DNA from: Sphingomonadaceae bacterium
Lineage (GTDB): Bacteria; Pseudomonadota; Alphaproteobacteria; Sphingomonadales; Sphingomonadaceae
Assembly (NCBI GenBank): GCA_947446935.1
Contig: CANFIV010000070.1
Coordinates: 1-7,327, forward strand
DNA length: 7,327 nt
Reading direction: 5' to 3'
This document shows, piece by piece, positions 1-6,912 of this stretch. The notes under the pieces are model-generated. The model was not told where the DNA came from, did not search any database, and was given only the letters and a program-made list of their open reading frames with translations. Position 1 is the stretch's first letter, and every line of letters starts with the position of its first letter. Made by a program: the position numbers and the translations under genes.

Positions 1-754
1 AAGCCTGATTGCCTCCGAGCGTCGCATTGGCATCGATCTGCTTGAGATCGATCAAGTCGCCTTCGGTGTGGCTGAAACCCAGAATGGCGTCGTAGGGAAT
101 TCTGGCGGCCTGAGTATAAGGCGCAAAATCACCCAGTGCCGTGAAGATGAATTTGTCAGCGCCCGCCCCGCCTGTGGCGAGATCGAGGCCGGCACCGCCA
201 GTTATGCGGTCATTGCCCGCACCGCCGGCGAGCGAATCATCCCCCGCATCGCCAAAAAGCTGATCGCTTCCGGCCCCGCCCACCAGCATATCGTTGCCGT
301 TGCCGCCATGAAGCTTGTCTGAGCCCTGATCGCCAAACAGCCGATCATCGCCATCATTTCCGAAAATCAGATCGTTCCCCGCAAAGCCGCGCAGGAAATC
401 GGTACTGGCTGCGCCCGTGATCGTGTCGCTGCTTGACCAGATCAGCTTGTTCAACGCATCGGTATCGCCGTCGCGAATGGCGTCGGCAAAACTCTGCAAC
501 GTGACGGCGAGGCCGGTCAATTGTGTATCAGGGGTATCCACACCGTTGATTGTCCCGGACCGCGGGTTCAGCCCGCAGCCCAGCGGTGAGTGAAAGAAGA
601 TAGAGGCCGGCCCAAAAGTATAGGTGATGTCGAGCGTATTGGCGCTGAGTGTGGGGGCGGCGGTCTGGTTGAACAGGAAATTGCGGACCACGTTGTCGCC
701 AAGGACGTTGGTCCAGTCAGACCCAGCTGGGCTGGTGGTGGTAGCAATTGTCAT
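1..754 (-). CDS. RTX-type calcium-binding secreted protein, C-terminus beyond the window (partial)
   Basis: An open frame starts at ATG 754 and runs 251 codons without a stop to the left edge, so the 3' end is missing. The start has a good ribosome binding site (GGGAG, 8 nt upstream). Residues 1-120 form a domain I do not recognise, with no hydrophobic signal peptide. Residues 123-203 are nine tandem RTX nonapeptides of the GGxGxDxUx type (for example GGAGNDRIT, GGAGSDQLF), which bind calcium as a parallel beta-roll. From about residue 198 the sequence (GADKFIF, then ILGFSHTEGDLIDLKQIDAN) resembles the C-terminal segment of serralysin-type M10 peptidases, which usually ends within about 50-60 residues. 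The full protein is therefore probably near 300 aa. No zinc-protease motif (HExxH) is visible, so a protease role is not supported. Lack of an N-terminal signal plus RTX repeats implies export by a type I secretion system using a C-terminal signal. It lies 78 nt after phoB; its function is unknown. Confidence 0.88.
   Translation of the reverse strand, partial: MTIATTTSPAGSDWTNVLGDNVVRNFLFNQTAAPTLSANTLDITYTFGPASIFFHSPLGCGLNPRSGTINGVDTPDTQLTGLAVTLQSFADAIRDGDTDALNKLIWSSSDTITGAASTDFLRGFAGNDLIFGNDGDDRLFGDQGSDKLHGGNGNDMLVGGAGSDQLFGDAGDDSLAGGAGNDRITGGAGLDLATGGAGADKFIFTALGDFAPYTQAARIPYDAILGFSHTEGDLIDLKQIDANATLGGNQA
146..388 (-). repeat. Nine tandem RTX nonapeptide repeats (protein-level repeat)
   Basis: This stretch encodes residues 123-203 of the RTX protein as nine uninterrupted 9-residue units: GFAGNDLIF, GNDGDDRLF, GDQGSDKLH, GGNGNDMLV, GGAGSDQLF, GDAGDDSLA, GGAGNDRIT, GGAGLDLAT and GGAGADKFI. 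The glycines at positions 1 and 4 and the aspartate at position 6 are kept in every unit, as expected for calcium-binding turns. The DNA itself has diverged between units, so this is an old protein repeat rather than a recent DNA duplication. Confidence 0.9.
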
Positions 755-773
755 GGCCGAAACTCCCAAACCT

Positions 774-822
774 GATTGTCACAGTGTTTGAAGGTTACGC
801 CTGGAAATACGTATTGACAATC
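774..822. repeat. 8-bp perfect inverted repeat in the phoB-RTX gap
   Basis: GATTGTCA at 774-781 and TGACAATC at 815-822 are exact reverse complements separated by 33 bp. The right arm overlaps the candidate -35 of the RTX promoter, and between the arms is a 10-bp palindrome, AATACGTATT, at 806-815. The arrangement could be paired half-sites for a regulator. It is not a terminator: the stem is AT-rich, the loop is long and no T-run follows. Chance is possible. Confidence 0.35.
792..820 (-). promoter_or_regulatory. Candidate promoter for the RTX gene
   Basis: On the minus strand, TTGTCA (815-820) and TAACCT (792-797) are separated by 17 nt, the ideal spacing for -35 and -10 elements. They lie 38 nt before the RTX start codon. 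The -35 matches TTGACA at five of six positions, but the -10 matches TATAAT at only three. Lying in the 78-nt gap between phoB and the RTX gene, it would allow transcription independent of the Pho operon. Read-through from phoB is equally possible because no terminator is seen. Confidence 0.3.
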
Positions 823-832
823 TGAGAGTCTA

Positions 833-1522
833 TCAAACTCCCTCCAGCGCATACCCGGCAGAGCGCACCGTACGCACCGGGTCTGCAGTGCCGGGGAGGG
901 CGATGGCCTGGCGCAGGCGGCGGATGTGGACATCGACCGTGCGTAGTTCGATATCGCTGCCGCTGCCCCACACCGCATCGAGCAACTGCCCGCGCGAGAA
1001 GACGCGACCCGGATGCTCCATGAAATGGCGCAACAGGCGGAACTCGGTCGGCCCGATTTTGATCGACTGGCCGCGGCGCGTGACGCGGTGGGCGGTGGGA
1101 TCGAGCGAGAGATCGCCGACGGTGATCGTCTCCCCAGCCAATGCCGGACGCACGCGGCGCAACACCGCGCCGACGCGGGCAATCAACTCGCGCGGAGAAA
1201 ACGGCTTGGTGACATAGTCGTCCGCGCCGGTTTCGAGCCCTCGCACGCGGTCGTCCTCATCGCTGCGGGCGGTGAGCATGATGATCGGTACGTGCGCCGT
1301 GGACTTGAGGCGGCGCAGGCGGCGGCATACCTCGATCCCGCTGGTGCCACCGATCATCCAGTCCAGTAGCACGAGATCGGGGGTGTCTTCGGCCGCGAGG
1401 AGCAGCGCCTCGTCCCCGTCGTCGGTGGTGCGCACGTCATAGCCCTCGCCGCGAAACCGGTATTCGACCAGTTCGGCGAGCGCCGTATCATCTTCGACCA
1501 GAAGCAGTTTCGGCGCGGACAT
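833..1522 (-). CDS. phoB: PhoB, phosphate regulon response regulator
   Basis: This 229-aa OmpR/PhoB-family transcription activator is phosphorylated by PhoR under phosphate limitation and then binds Pho boxes. Residues 1-122 are a receiver domain: acidic pocket E10-D11-D12, phosphoacceptor D54 (in VLLDWM), switch residue T84 and conserved K106 (in TKPF). Residues about 131-229 are the winged-helix DNA-binding domain, with the PhoB-typical stretches GPTEFRLL, VFSRGQLLDAVWG and RTVDVHIRRLR followed by VRTVRSAGYAL. Length equals that of classical PhoB (229 aa). The ATG start at 1522 has an AGGGG ribosome binding site 6 nt upstream. It follows phoU after a 90-nt gap, the longest in the cluster, so phoB may also have its own promoter. 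All key residues are intact. Confidence 0.97.
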   Translation of the reverse strand: MSAPKLLLVEDDTALAELVEYRFRGEGYDVRTTDDGDEALLLAAEDTPDLVLLDWMIGGTSGIEVCRRLRRLKSTAHVPIIMLTARSDEDDRVRGLETGADDYVTKPFSPRELIARVGAVLRRVRPALAGETITVGDLSLDPTAHRVTRRGQSIKIGPTEFRLLRHFMEHPGRVFSRGQLLDAVWGSGSDIELRTVDVHIRRLRQAIALPGTADPVRTVRSAGYALEGV

Positions 1523-1612
1523 GGTGAACCCCTGAAATGACCGCTGTGACGGTCAGGTTACGCAGACACGACAATTATTACGGTGTCATTACGCGCCATG
1601 CGGTAGTTCTGT
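1523..1612 (-). promoter_or_regulatory. phoU-phoB intergenic leader with inverted repeats
   Basis: This 90-nt gap is long for the operon. It holds a perfect 6-bp inverted repeat with a 6-nt loop (TGACCG/CGGTCA at 1538-1543 and 1550-1555). A second, incompatible 5-bp pairing (CCTGA with TCAGG, minus strand 1557-1553 with 1535-1531) would cover the phoB ribosome binding site at 1529-1533. The upstream part (about 1571-1580) is AT-rich with a -10-like AATAAT on the minus strand but no matching -35. I see no Pho box with 11-bp spacing. A regulatory role is inferred, not shown. Confidence 0.35.
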
Positions 1613-2296
1613 TCAGCCCGGTGGCTGCACGTCGTCGCGCTCGGGCAAGTAGGTCCCGGTCGCGGCATAATGCACCATTTCGGCAATGTTCGTCGCGTGA
1701 TCGCCGATCCGCTCGATATTGCGCGCCACGAACATGAGCTGCGCGACCGAACTGATCGTGGCGGGATTTTCAACCATGTAGGATACAAAGTTACGGAACA
1801 CGCTGTCGTAGAACGCATCGACCTTGGCATCGCGCTTCACGATTTCGGCAGCGGCGACGGGATCGCGCGCGGCATAGGCGGTGAGCACGTCGTGCACCAT
1901 GTCGCCAGCCATCTCGTTCATGACGGGCAGCAGTGTCAGCGGCTCGAAACGCTTGCGGCCCTCGATATGGCCGACGCGCTTGGCGATATTCTTGGCATAA
2001 TCGCCGATCCGCTCGATCACGCCGGCGATCTTGAGTGCGGCAATCACCTCACGCAAGTCATCGGCCATGGGTGCGCGCAGGGCGAGCACACGGACCGCTA
2101 GCCGATCCACTTCGCCCTCAAGATGGTCGATGCGTTTGTCGCGGGCAATAACGCCAGCGGCGAGGTCCTGATTGCCGGTCACGAGCGCATCCATCGCCTC
2201 GGACACCGAAAGTTCCGCAAGGCCGCCCATCTCGGCCACCAGGCCGCGCAGCCGGGTAATGTCCTCGTCAAATGCCTTGACGGTGTGTTCAGCCAT
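1613..2296 (-). CDS. phoU: PhoU, phosphate signalling and transport regulator
   Basis: This 227-aa cytoplasmic, all-helical protein negatively controls the PhoR-PhoB system and modulates the Pst transporter. In the family it forms two related three-helix bundles that bind metal ions and contact PhoR and PstB. Both copies are visible: the signature ERIGDYAKNIA at residues 95-105 and ERIGDHATNIA at 195-205, 100 residues apart. The ATG at 2296 is chosen because an AAGGA ribosome binding site lies 6 nt upstream, overlapping the pstB stop codon. The gap to pstB is 9 nt, so the two are co-transcribed and probably translationally coupled. Length is close to the usual 230-240 aa. No defects are seen. 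Confidence 0.96.
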   Translation of the reverse strand: MAEHTVKAFDEDITRLRGLVAEMGGLAELSVSEAMDALVTGNQDLAAGVIARDKRIDHLEGEVDRLAVRVLALRAPMADDLREVIAALKIAGVIERIGDYAKNIAKRVGHIEGRKRFEPLTLLPVMNEMAGDMVHDVLTAYAARDPVAAAEIVKRDAKVDAFYDSVFRNFVSYMVENPATISSVAQLMFVARNIERIGDHATNIAEMVHYAATGTYLPERDDVQPPG

Positions 2297-2305
2297 GCTC
2301 GTTCC

Positions 2306-3133
2306 TTACCCGTACCGACCGGTAATGTAGTCCTTGGTCTTTTCCTCACGCGGGTTCGTGAAGATATCCGACGTTGTACCGTATTCGACGATCTTGCCGA
2401 GGTGGAAAAACGCAGTCCGCTGCGAAACCCGCGCGGCCTGTTGCATCGAGTGGGTGACGATGACGATGGCGTAGCGGCCGCGCAGGTCGTCGATCAGTTC
2501 CTCGATCCGCGCGGTGGCGATAGGATCGAGCGCGGAGCAGGGCTCATCCATCAGGATCACTTCGGGATCGACCGCAATCGCACGGGCGATGCACAGGCGC
2601 TGCTGTTGGCCGCCCGAAAGCGCAGTGCCGCTTTCGCTCAAGCGGTCCTTGACCTCGTCCCAAAGCCCGGCGCGCTGAAGCGACTGCTCGACAATGCCTT
2701 CCAGCTCGCTCTTGCTGCCGGTGATGCCGTGGATGCGCGGGCCATAGGCGATGTTCTCGAAGATCGATTTCGGGAACGGATTGGGCTTCTGGAACACCAT
2801 GCCGACGCGCGCGCGCAGTTGCACCACGTCCATGGTTGAGCGGTAGATATCGACGCCATCGAGCAGGATTTCGCCTTCCACGCGGGCACCGGCAATCGTG
2901 TCGTTCATGCGGTTGAGGCTGCGCAGGAACGTGGATTTGCCGCAGCCCGAGGGCCCGATGAAGGCCGTAACGTAGCTCTTCGGGATCTCGATCGACACAT
3001 TTTCGATCGCGCACTTCTGGCCATAATAGACCGAAACGCTGCGCGCGCTGATCTTCGACTGGGCGACCGGTTCGGGGAACACGGATGTCGCAGTGTCGGT
3101 TGCCGCGTCTGCGGCCTGGACTGGGGTATTCAT
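2306..3133 (-). CDS. pstB: PstB, phosphate ABC transporter ATP-binding subunit
   Basis: This 275-aa cytoplasmic ATPase powers phosphate import through PstA-PstC. All ABC motifs are present: Walker [10 protein letters not shown] (60-68), Q-loop Q115, signature LSGGQQQR (172-179), Walker B VILMDEP (192-198, catalytic E197), D-loop SALD (200-203) and switch H228. Residues 1-25 are a non-conserved leader before the ATPase core. The ATG at 3133 is preferred over an in-frame start at 3175: it lies 1 nt after the pstA stop, has a GGTGG ribosome binding site 4 nt upstream, and the longer version would overlap pstA with a non-conserved extension. The 1-nt spacing indicates tight translational coupling with pstA. 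Confidence 0.97.
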   Translation of the reverse strand: MNTPVQAADAATDTATSVFPEPVAQSKISARSVSVYYGQKCAIENVSIEIPKSYVTAFIGPSGCGKSTFLRSLNRMNDTIAGARVEGEILLDGVDIYRSTMDVVQLRARVGMVFQKPNPFPKSIFENIAYGPRIHGITGSKSELEGIVEQSLQRAGLWDEVKDRLSESGTALSGGQQQRLCIARAIAVDPEVILMDEPCSALDPIATARIEELIDDLRGRYAIVIVTHSMQQAARVSQRTAFFHLGKIVEYGTTSDIFTNPREEKTKDYITGRYG

Positions 3134-3134
3134 G

Positions 3135-4409
3135 TTACCACCGTTTCTCAAAGCGGTTGCGCAGATAGATCGCAATGCCGTTCATCAGGAGCAGGAAAAT
3201 CAGCAGCACCACGATTGCAGCGCTGGTGCGCTCGATGAAGCCGCGGTCAATTTCGTCGGACCATAGGAAAATCTGCACCGGCAGCACCGTTGCGGGCGAG
3301 GTGAAATCGCTCGGTGGGCTGGCGACGAAGGCGCGCATTCCAATCATCAGCAGCGGTGCGGTCTCGCCCAAAGCGCGGGCCATGCCGATAATCGTACCGG
3401 TGAGAATGCCGGGCAGGGCAAGCGGCAGCACGTGGTGGAACACGACCTGCACCGGGCTTGCGCCCATCGCCAGGGCGGCGTCGCGGATTGAGGGCGGCAC
3501 CGCCTTGATCGCGTTGCGGCCGGAAATGACAATCACCGGCATCGTCATCAGAGCCAGCGTCATGCCACCAATCAGCGGGGCGGAGCGCAAGTTGGGAAAC
3601 AGCGCGAGGAACACTGCGAGGCCGAGCAGGCCGAAAATGATCGACGGCACCGCCGCGAGGTTGTTGATCGAGATTTCGATGATGTCGGTCCAGCGGCTGC
3701 GCCCGGCATATTCTTCGAGGTACAGTGCCGAAAGCACGCCGACCGGGAAGGCGAGAAGCAGGGTGATGAGCATGGTCATCATCGAGCCCTTGAGCGCGCC
3801 CCAGATGCCAACGCTTTGCGGGCTGGTGGCATCGGCGCGCACGAGGAAGCCGGTGTCGAAGGCACGGACGAGGCGGTCCTCCCGCACAAGTTTGCCGGCC
3901 ATGGCTGTCAGCACCGGATCGCTGCCACCGCCGCGTTGTGCATTGGCCAGATCATCGCTGGCCGGAAGCGAAACGGCGATTTCGGCGCTGCTCAGCAACG
4001 CGGGGTCGGCGATCAGTTTGCTGCCTACTTCGCGCCAGGCACCCACAGCCAGCAAATCTGCGCCGGTGGGGCCGAAAGCCTTGCTGGCCGCGGCATCGAC
4101 TGCAGCGGGCAGGCCTGCAGCCTCAAGGCCCCCCAGCGGATCGGGCTGGGCCAGCCGCTGCGGATCAAGCTGCAACACGCCGCGTATCGGCACCGTGAGT
4201 TTCAGTTCGCTGCGATGGAATCCGGCCCAGCCATTTGCTGCCATCGAGACGAGCAGGAACACCAGCACCAGCGCGGAAAAGCTGACCGCGCCGAGGCCCA
4301 GCCAGCGGAACCAGTTATCGCCACGGTAGCGGCGCGCGAGGCCGGCCTGCATGCGTGCCTGCCGGGTGGCACGCAGCGCTTCGAGCGCTTCAGGATCTTT
4401 GGGCAACAT
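3135..4409 (-). CDS. pstA: PstA, phosphate ABC transporter permease
   Basis: This 424-aa inner-membrane permease pairs with PstC to form the phosphate channel. After a charged cytoplasmic N-terminus (1-36), the first membrane helix lies at about 37-58. A large, probably periplasmic insert of about 145 residues follows (60-205), then the transporter core with helices near 208-230, 253-272, 281-300, 330-346 and 398-416. The cytoplasmic EAA loop that docks PstB is at about 308-335 ([16 protein letters not shown]...LPGI). The protein is about 130 residues longer than E. coli PstA (296 aa); the extra part is as expected for the subfamily with an N-terminal extension (DUF3333-like). The ATG at 4409, 7 nt after the pstC stop, is preferred to an upstream in-frame start at 4535 that would overlap pstC by over 100 nt. 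Its own ribosome binding site is weak, suggesting coupling to pstC translation. Confidence 0.95.
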   Translation of the reverse strand: MLPKDPEALEALRATRQARMQAGLARRYRGDNWFRWLGLGAVSFSALVLVFLLVSMAANGWAGFHRSELKLTVPIRGVLQLDPQRLAQPDPLGGLEAAGLPAAVDAAASKAFGPTGADLLAVGAWREVGSKLIADPALLSSAEIAVSLPASDDLANAQRGGGSDPVLTAMAGKLVREDRLVRAFDTGFLVRADATSPQSVGIWGALKGSMMTMLITLLLAFPVGVLSALYLEEYAGRSRWTDIIEISINNLAAVPSIIFGLLGLAVFLALFPNLRSAPLIGGMTLALMTMPVIVISGRNAIKAVPPSIRDAALAMGASPVQVVFHHVLPLALPGILTGTIIGMARALGETAPLLMIGMRAFVASPPSDFTSPATVLPVQIFLWSDEIDRGFIERTSAAIVVLLIFLLLMNGIAIYLRNRFEKRW

Positions 4410-4416
4410 GGCGGGC

Positions 4417-5799
4417 TTACTCGTAGGCTTCGCGGTAGCGCTTGACGACGCGCAGCGCGATGAAATTGAGCGTGAGGGTAACGAGGAACAGCACCATACC
4501 CAGCGCAAAGGCGGAGAGCGTGGCGGGATGATCAAAGCTGCCTTCGCCGGTCAGCATGGCGACGATCTGGAAGGTGACCGTCGTCATCGACTGGAACGGA
4601 TTGGCGGTGAGGTTGGCCGAAGCACCAGCGGCCATGACCACGATCATTGTCTCGCCGATTGCGCGGCTGATCGCCAGCATGATGCCCGCGACGATGCCGG
4701 GGAGGGCGGCGGGCACCAGCACCTTGCGGATGGTCTCGGCCCGGGTCGCGCCCATCGCCAGACTACCGTCGCGCATCGCCTGTGGCACGGCGGCAATGCT
4801 GTCGTCTGCCATCGAGGAAACAAAGGGAATGATCATCACGCCCATCACGAGCCCGGCGGCCATGGCGCTTTCGGTGGAGGCGTTGGCAATGCCGATTGCC
4901 TGCGCGAAATCGCGCACCGCAGGTGCCACTGTTAGCGCCGCAAAATAGCCGTAGACCACTGTCGGGACGCCGGCGAGGATCTCGAGCAGCGGCTTGATGA
5001 TCTTGCGTACATTGCTGTCGGCGTATTGCGTGAGGTAGATTGCGCTCATCAGCCCAAGCGGGATCGCAACGGCCATCGCGATGATCGCGCCGATATAGAG
5101 CGTGCCCCAGAACAACGGGATCGCGCCGAACACCGTGCTGTCGGCTGCGCCGCTTTTCATGGGATCGGGTGCCCAGTGGGTGCCGAATAGAAAATCGAGC
5201 GGCGAAACCATTCCGAAGAAGCGGATCGTTTCGAACAGCAGGCTGACGACAATACCGACCGTAGTCAGGATTGCGACCAGCGAAGCGATGAGCAACAACG
5301 CCATGACGGCGCGCTCGACGCGGGTGCGTGCGGTAAAATCGGGCCGAAGCCGAAGGAACGAGAAAGCGCCTCCGGCAAACGCAATAACCAGCGTGATCAC
5401 AAGGCCCAGCGTGTCATAGAGCGTCAGCGCCGCGCGATAGGGCGCGATCAAACCTTCCGCTTCGCTGTTGAATACCGCGCGCGCAGCACCGGTGGCAACA
5501 GCGCGGGCCTCTGACATCATAGCCTCACGCTCGAACCCGAAGGCCGGTAGCGCGGCGGCCGCCGGATCGGCGAGCACGTGCTGGAGAACCAGCGCGGGGC
5601 TGATGGCATCCCACAGCAGCGCGAAAGCGATGGCCGGAACGGCGATCCACAGGGCCACGTACCAGGCATGAAAATTGGGCAGCGAATTGATGCGGCCGTC
5701 CGGCGCGGCGCGGCGAAACGCCCACGCCCGCGAGCGCGCCGCCAGCCAGCCGACTAGGCCTAGCCCAAAGGCCAGCAAGAACAGAATGGCTGGCGACAT
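4417..5799 (-). CDS. pstC: PstC, phosphate ABC transporter permease (long form)
   Basis: This 460-aa inner-membrane permease is the partner of PstA. The N-terminal third (1-150) has hydrophobic helices at about 3-22, 47-66 and 130-149, with a loop of about 60 residues at 67-128. This part is absent from E. coli PstC (319 aa) but typical of a long PstC subfamily with a PstC_N-type domain. The conserved core follows from about 160, with helices near 163-190, 228-256, 274-292, 313-330, 363-385 and 430-449. The EAA loop is at about 342-369 (MRDGSLAMGATRAETI...LPGI). The ATG at 5799 starts 16 nt after the pstS stop. The likely ribosome binding site AAGGA overlaps that stop but sits 12 nt away, rather far, so expression may be lower than pstS. 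The frame is intact. Confidence 0.95.
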   Translation of the reverse strand: MSPAILFLLAFGLGLVGWLAARSRAWAFRRAAPDGRINSLPNFHAWYVALWIAVPAIAFALLWDAISPALVLQHVLADPAAAALPAFGFEREAMMSEARAVATGAARAVFNSEAEGLIAPYRAALTLYDTLGLVITLVIAFAGGAFSFLRLRPDFTARTRVERAVMALLLIASLVAILTTVGIVVSLLFETIRFFGMVSPLDFLFGTHWAPDPMKSGAADSTVFGAIPLFWGTLYIGAIIAMAVAIPLGLMSAIYLTQYADSNVRKIIKPLLEILAGVPTVVYGYFAALTVAPAVRDFAQAIGIANASTESAMAAGLVMGVMIIPFVSSMADDSIAAVPQAMRDGSLAMGATRAETIRKVLVPAALPGIVAGIMLAISRAIGETMIVVMAAGASANLTANPFQSMTTVTFQIVAMLTGEGSFDHPATLSAFALGMVLFLVTLTLNFIALRVVKRYREAYE

Positions 5800-5815
5800 G
5801 GCCCGGGCTCGGTCC

Positions 5816-6862
5816 TTACTTCAGCTCTGCGCCATCGAGCACCGGCAGCTCCGCAGCCGCCTTGGCACTCGCGGCCAGCACTGCATCGGGCGCGACGACC
5901 ATGCCCGCCTTGGCGAGCACGCCGCCCTTGCTCCACAGCTTGCTCCACTCGGTTACATAAGCCTGCAGCCCCGGGATCGCCTTGAGGTGGGCCTTCTTGA
6001 CGTAGATGTAGAGCGGGCGTGCACCGGGGTAGGTGAAGTCCGAAATGGTCTCATAGGTCGGCGTGACGCCGCTCATGGTAAGGCCCTTCAGCTTGTCCGT
6101 GTTCTGCTCGAGATAGGAATAGCCGAAAATGCCCACAGCTTTGGGGTTCGCCTCGATTTTCTGGACGATCAGGTTGTCGTTCTCACCGGCGTCGACGTAG
6201 ACCCCGTCCTCGCGCACCTCGCCGCAGACAGCGTCATGCTTGTCCTTGTCGGTATCCTTGAGCGCCTTCATCGCCGGATCGGTTTCGCAACCCTTGACAA
6301 GGATGAGCTCCTTGAAGGCATCGCGCGTGCCCGATGTCGATGGCGGACCATAGACAAGGATCGGTTCGGCCGGCAGCGCCGGATTGACGTCGTGCCAGGT
6401 CTTGGCGGAGTTGGGCGTGCCAAACGGCGTCTTGGCGAGCGCCTTGTAGACGTCGGTAGGCGTCAACGGGATACCGGGACCGTCCTTGCCCTCAGCGAAA
6501 GCCACCCCGTCGAGCCCGATCTGGATCTCGACGATCTCCTTCACGCCGTTCTTCTGGCAATCGTCGAATTCCGACTTCTTTATCCGGCGGGACGCGTCCT
6601 CGATATCCGGGTGTTGCGGGCCTACGCCGGCGCAAAAGAGCTTCATGCCTGCGCCTGTGCCGGTCGATTCGATGATCGGTGCCTTGATGGTCCCATCCGA
6701 GCGGGCGAGCGATTCCGCCACGGCCTTTGCAAAGGGATAGACAGTCGAGGATCCGACCGCGCGCACCTGATCGCGGCTCGCACTTTGCTGACCGCCACAA
6801 GAGGCGAGGGACAGCGCGGCAAGCGCAACAGCAGAAGCAGAAATGGTACGATTCGCGAGCAT
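5816..6862 (-). CDS. pstS: PstS, phosphate-binding lipoprotein of the Pst transporter
   Basis: This 348-aa high-affinity phosphate-binding protein delivers phosphate to PstC-PstA. The N-terminus has a positively charged start, a hydrophobic stretch and a lipobox LASC with the lipidated cysteine at C22, so it should be membrane-anchored in the periplasm. Phosphate-contacting motifs of the family are visible: AVGSSTVYPFA (35-45), ESTGTGAGMKLF (65-76), ASRRIKKSE (90-98) and PSTSGTRDAF (174-183). The mature part has four further cysteines (77, 102, 192, 213) that could form two disulfides. The ATG at 6862 is chosen because GAGGA lies 8 nt upstream. An in-frame GTG at 6880 would add six residues (VLRNLT), bypass that site and overlap a palindrome. 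A Pho box lies 51 bp upstream of the start, so strong induction under phosphate starvation is expected. Confidence 0.96.
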   Translation of the reverse strand: MLANRTISASAVALAALSLASCGGQQSASRDQVRAVGSSTVYPFAKAVAESLARSDGTIKAPIIESTGTGAGMKLFCAGVGPQHPDIEDASRRIKKSEFDDCQKNGVKEIVEIQIGLDGVAFAEGKDGPGIPLTPTDVYKALAKTPFGTPNSAKTWHDVNPALPAEPILVYGPPSTSGTRDAFKELILVKGCETDPAMKALKDTDKDKHDAVCGEVREDGVYVDAGENDNLIVQKIEANPKAVGIFGYSYLEQNTDKLKGLTMSGVTPTYETISDFTYPGARPLYIYVKKAHLKAIPGLQAYVTEWSKLWSKGGVLAKAGMVVAPDAVLAASAKAAAELPVLDGAELK

Positions 6863-6870
6863 CGTTAAAT

Positions 6871-6875
6871 TCCTC
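6871..6875 (-). promoter_or_regulatory. Ribosome binding site of pstS
   Basis: GAGGA on the minus strand, 8 nt before ATG 6862. It decides the start in favour of 6862 over the in-frame GTG at 6880. Its first two bases are also the end of the palindrome at 6874-6888, so RNA folding could affect its accessibility. Confidence 0.75.
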
Positions 6876-6888
6876 AACACCGTGTTGA
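6874..6888. repeat. 15-bp palindrome upstream of pstS
   Basis: TCAACACCGTGTTGA has perfect 7-bp arms (6874-6880 and 6882-6888) around one central base. It sits between the Pho box and the pstS start and overlaps the first two bases of the ribosome binding site. As DNA it has the form of an operator for a dimeric regulator. As RNA it would form at most a short stem (TCAAC/GTTGA with a 5-nt loop) near the expected 5' end of the pstS message. It is not a terminator, as no T-run follows. Confidence 0.5.
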
Positions 6889-6912
6889 ACCCCGGCGCAA
6901 TGCGACCACGGA

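Noticed and set aside
146..388. CRISPR array or DNA satellite in the repeat-like region
   Set aside because: The periodicity is 27 nt and matches RTX nonapeptides in an open frame; the DNA units are diverged and there are no spacers.
68..775. Small plus-strand open frames at 68-322 and 590-775
   Set aside because: They lie opposite the RTX gene, which has clear repeats and a good ribosome binding site, and their translations show no domain.
755..832. Rho-independent terminator after phoB
   Set aside because: The only inverted repeat has an 8-bp AT-rich stem with a 33-nt loop and no T-run.
1538..1557. Possible Pho box before phoB (GTCA-type repeats)
   Set aside because: The GTCA units on the minus strand are 9 bp apart rather than 11, and the flanking bases do not match CTGTCAT, so the inverted repeat explains the pattern better.
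3134..3175. Longer in-frame pstB start at 3175
   Set aside because: It would overlap the end of pstA by 41 nt, and ATG 3133 has a GGTGG ribosome binding site and the tight spacing usual for this operon.
3175..4329. A 384-codon plus-strand open frame antisense to pstA
   Set aside because: It lies wholly over an intact, motif-bearing pstA, its translation is low-complexity (rich in Ser, Arg, Ala, Pro) and it has no recognisable domain. GC-rich codon use keeps the opposite strand free of stops.
4410..4535. Longer in-frame pstA start at 4535
   Set aside because: The extra 42 residues overlap the conserved end of pstC in another frame and are Ser/Arg/Pro-rich without conservation; ATG 4409 follows the pstC stop directly.
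5675..6868. A 397-codon plus-strand open frame antisense to pstS and the pstC start
   Set aside because: It spans two real genes on the other strand, has an Arg- and Leu-rich composition typical of shadows and shows no motif.
6863..6880. GTG start of pstS at 6880
   Set aside because: It lacks a well-placed ribosome binding site, and GAGGA at 6871-6875 fits ATG 6862; the lipoprotein signal is complete from 6862.
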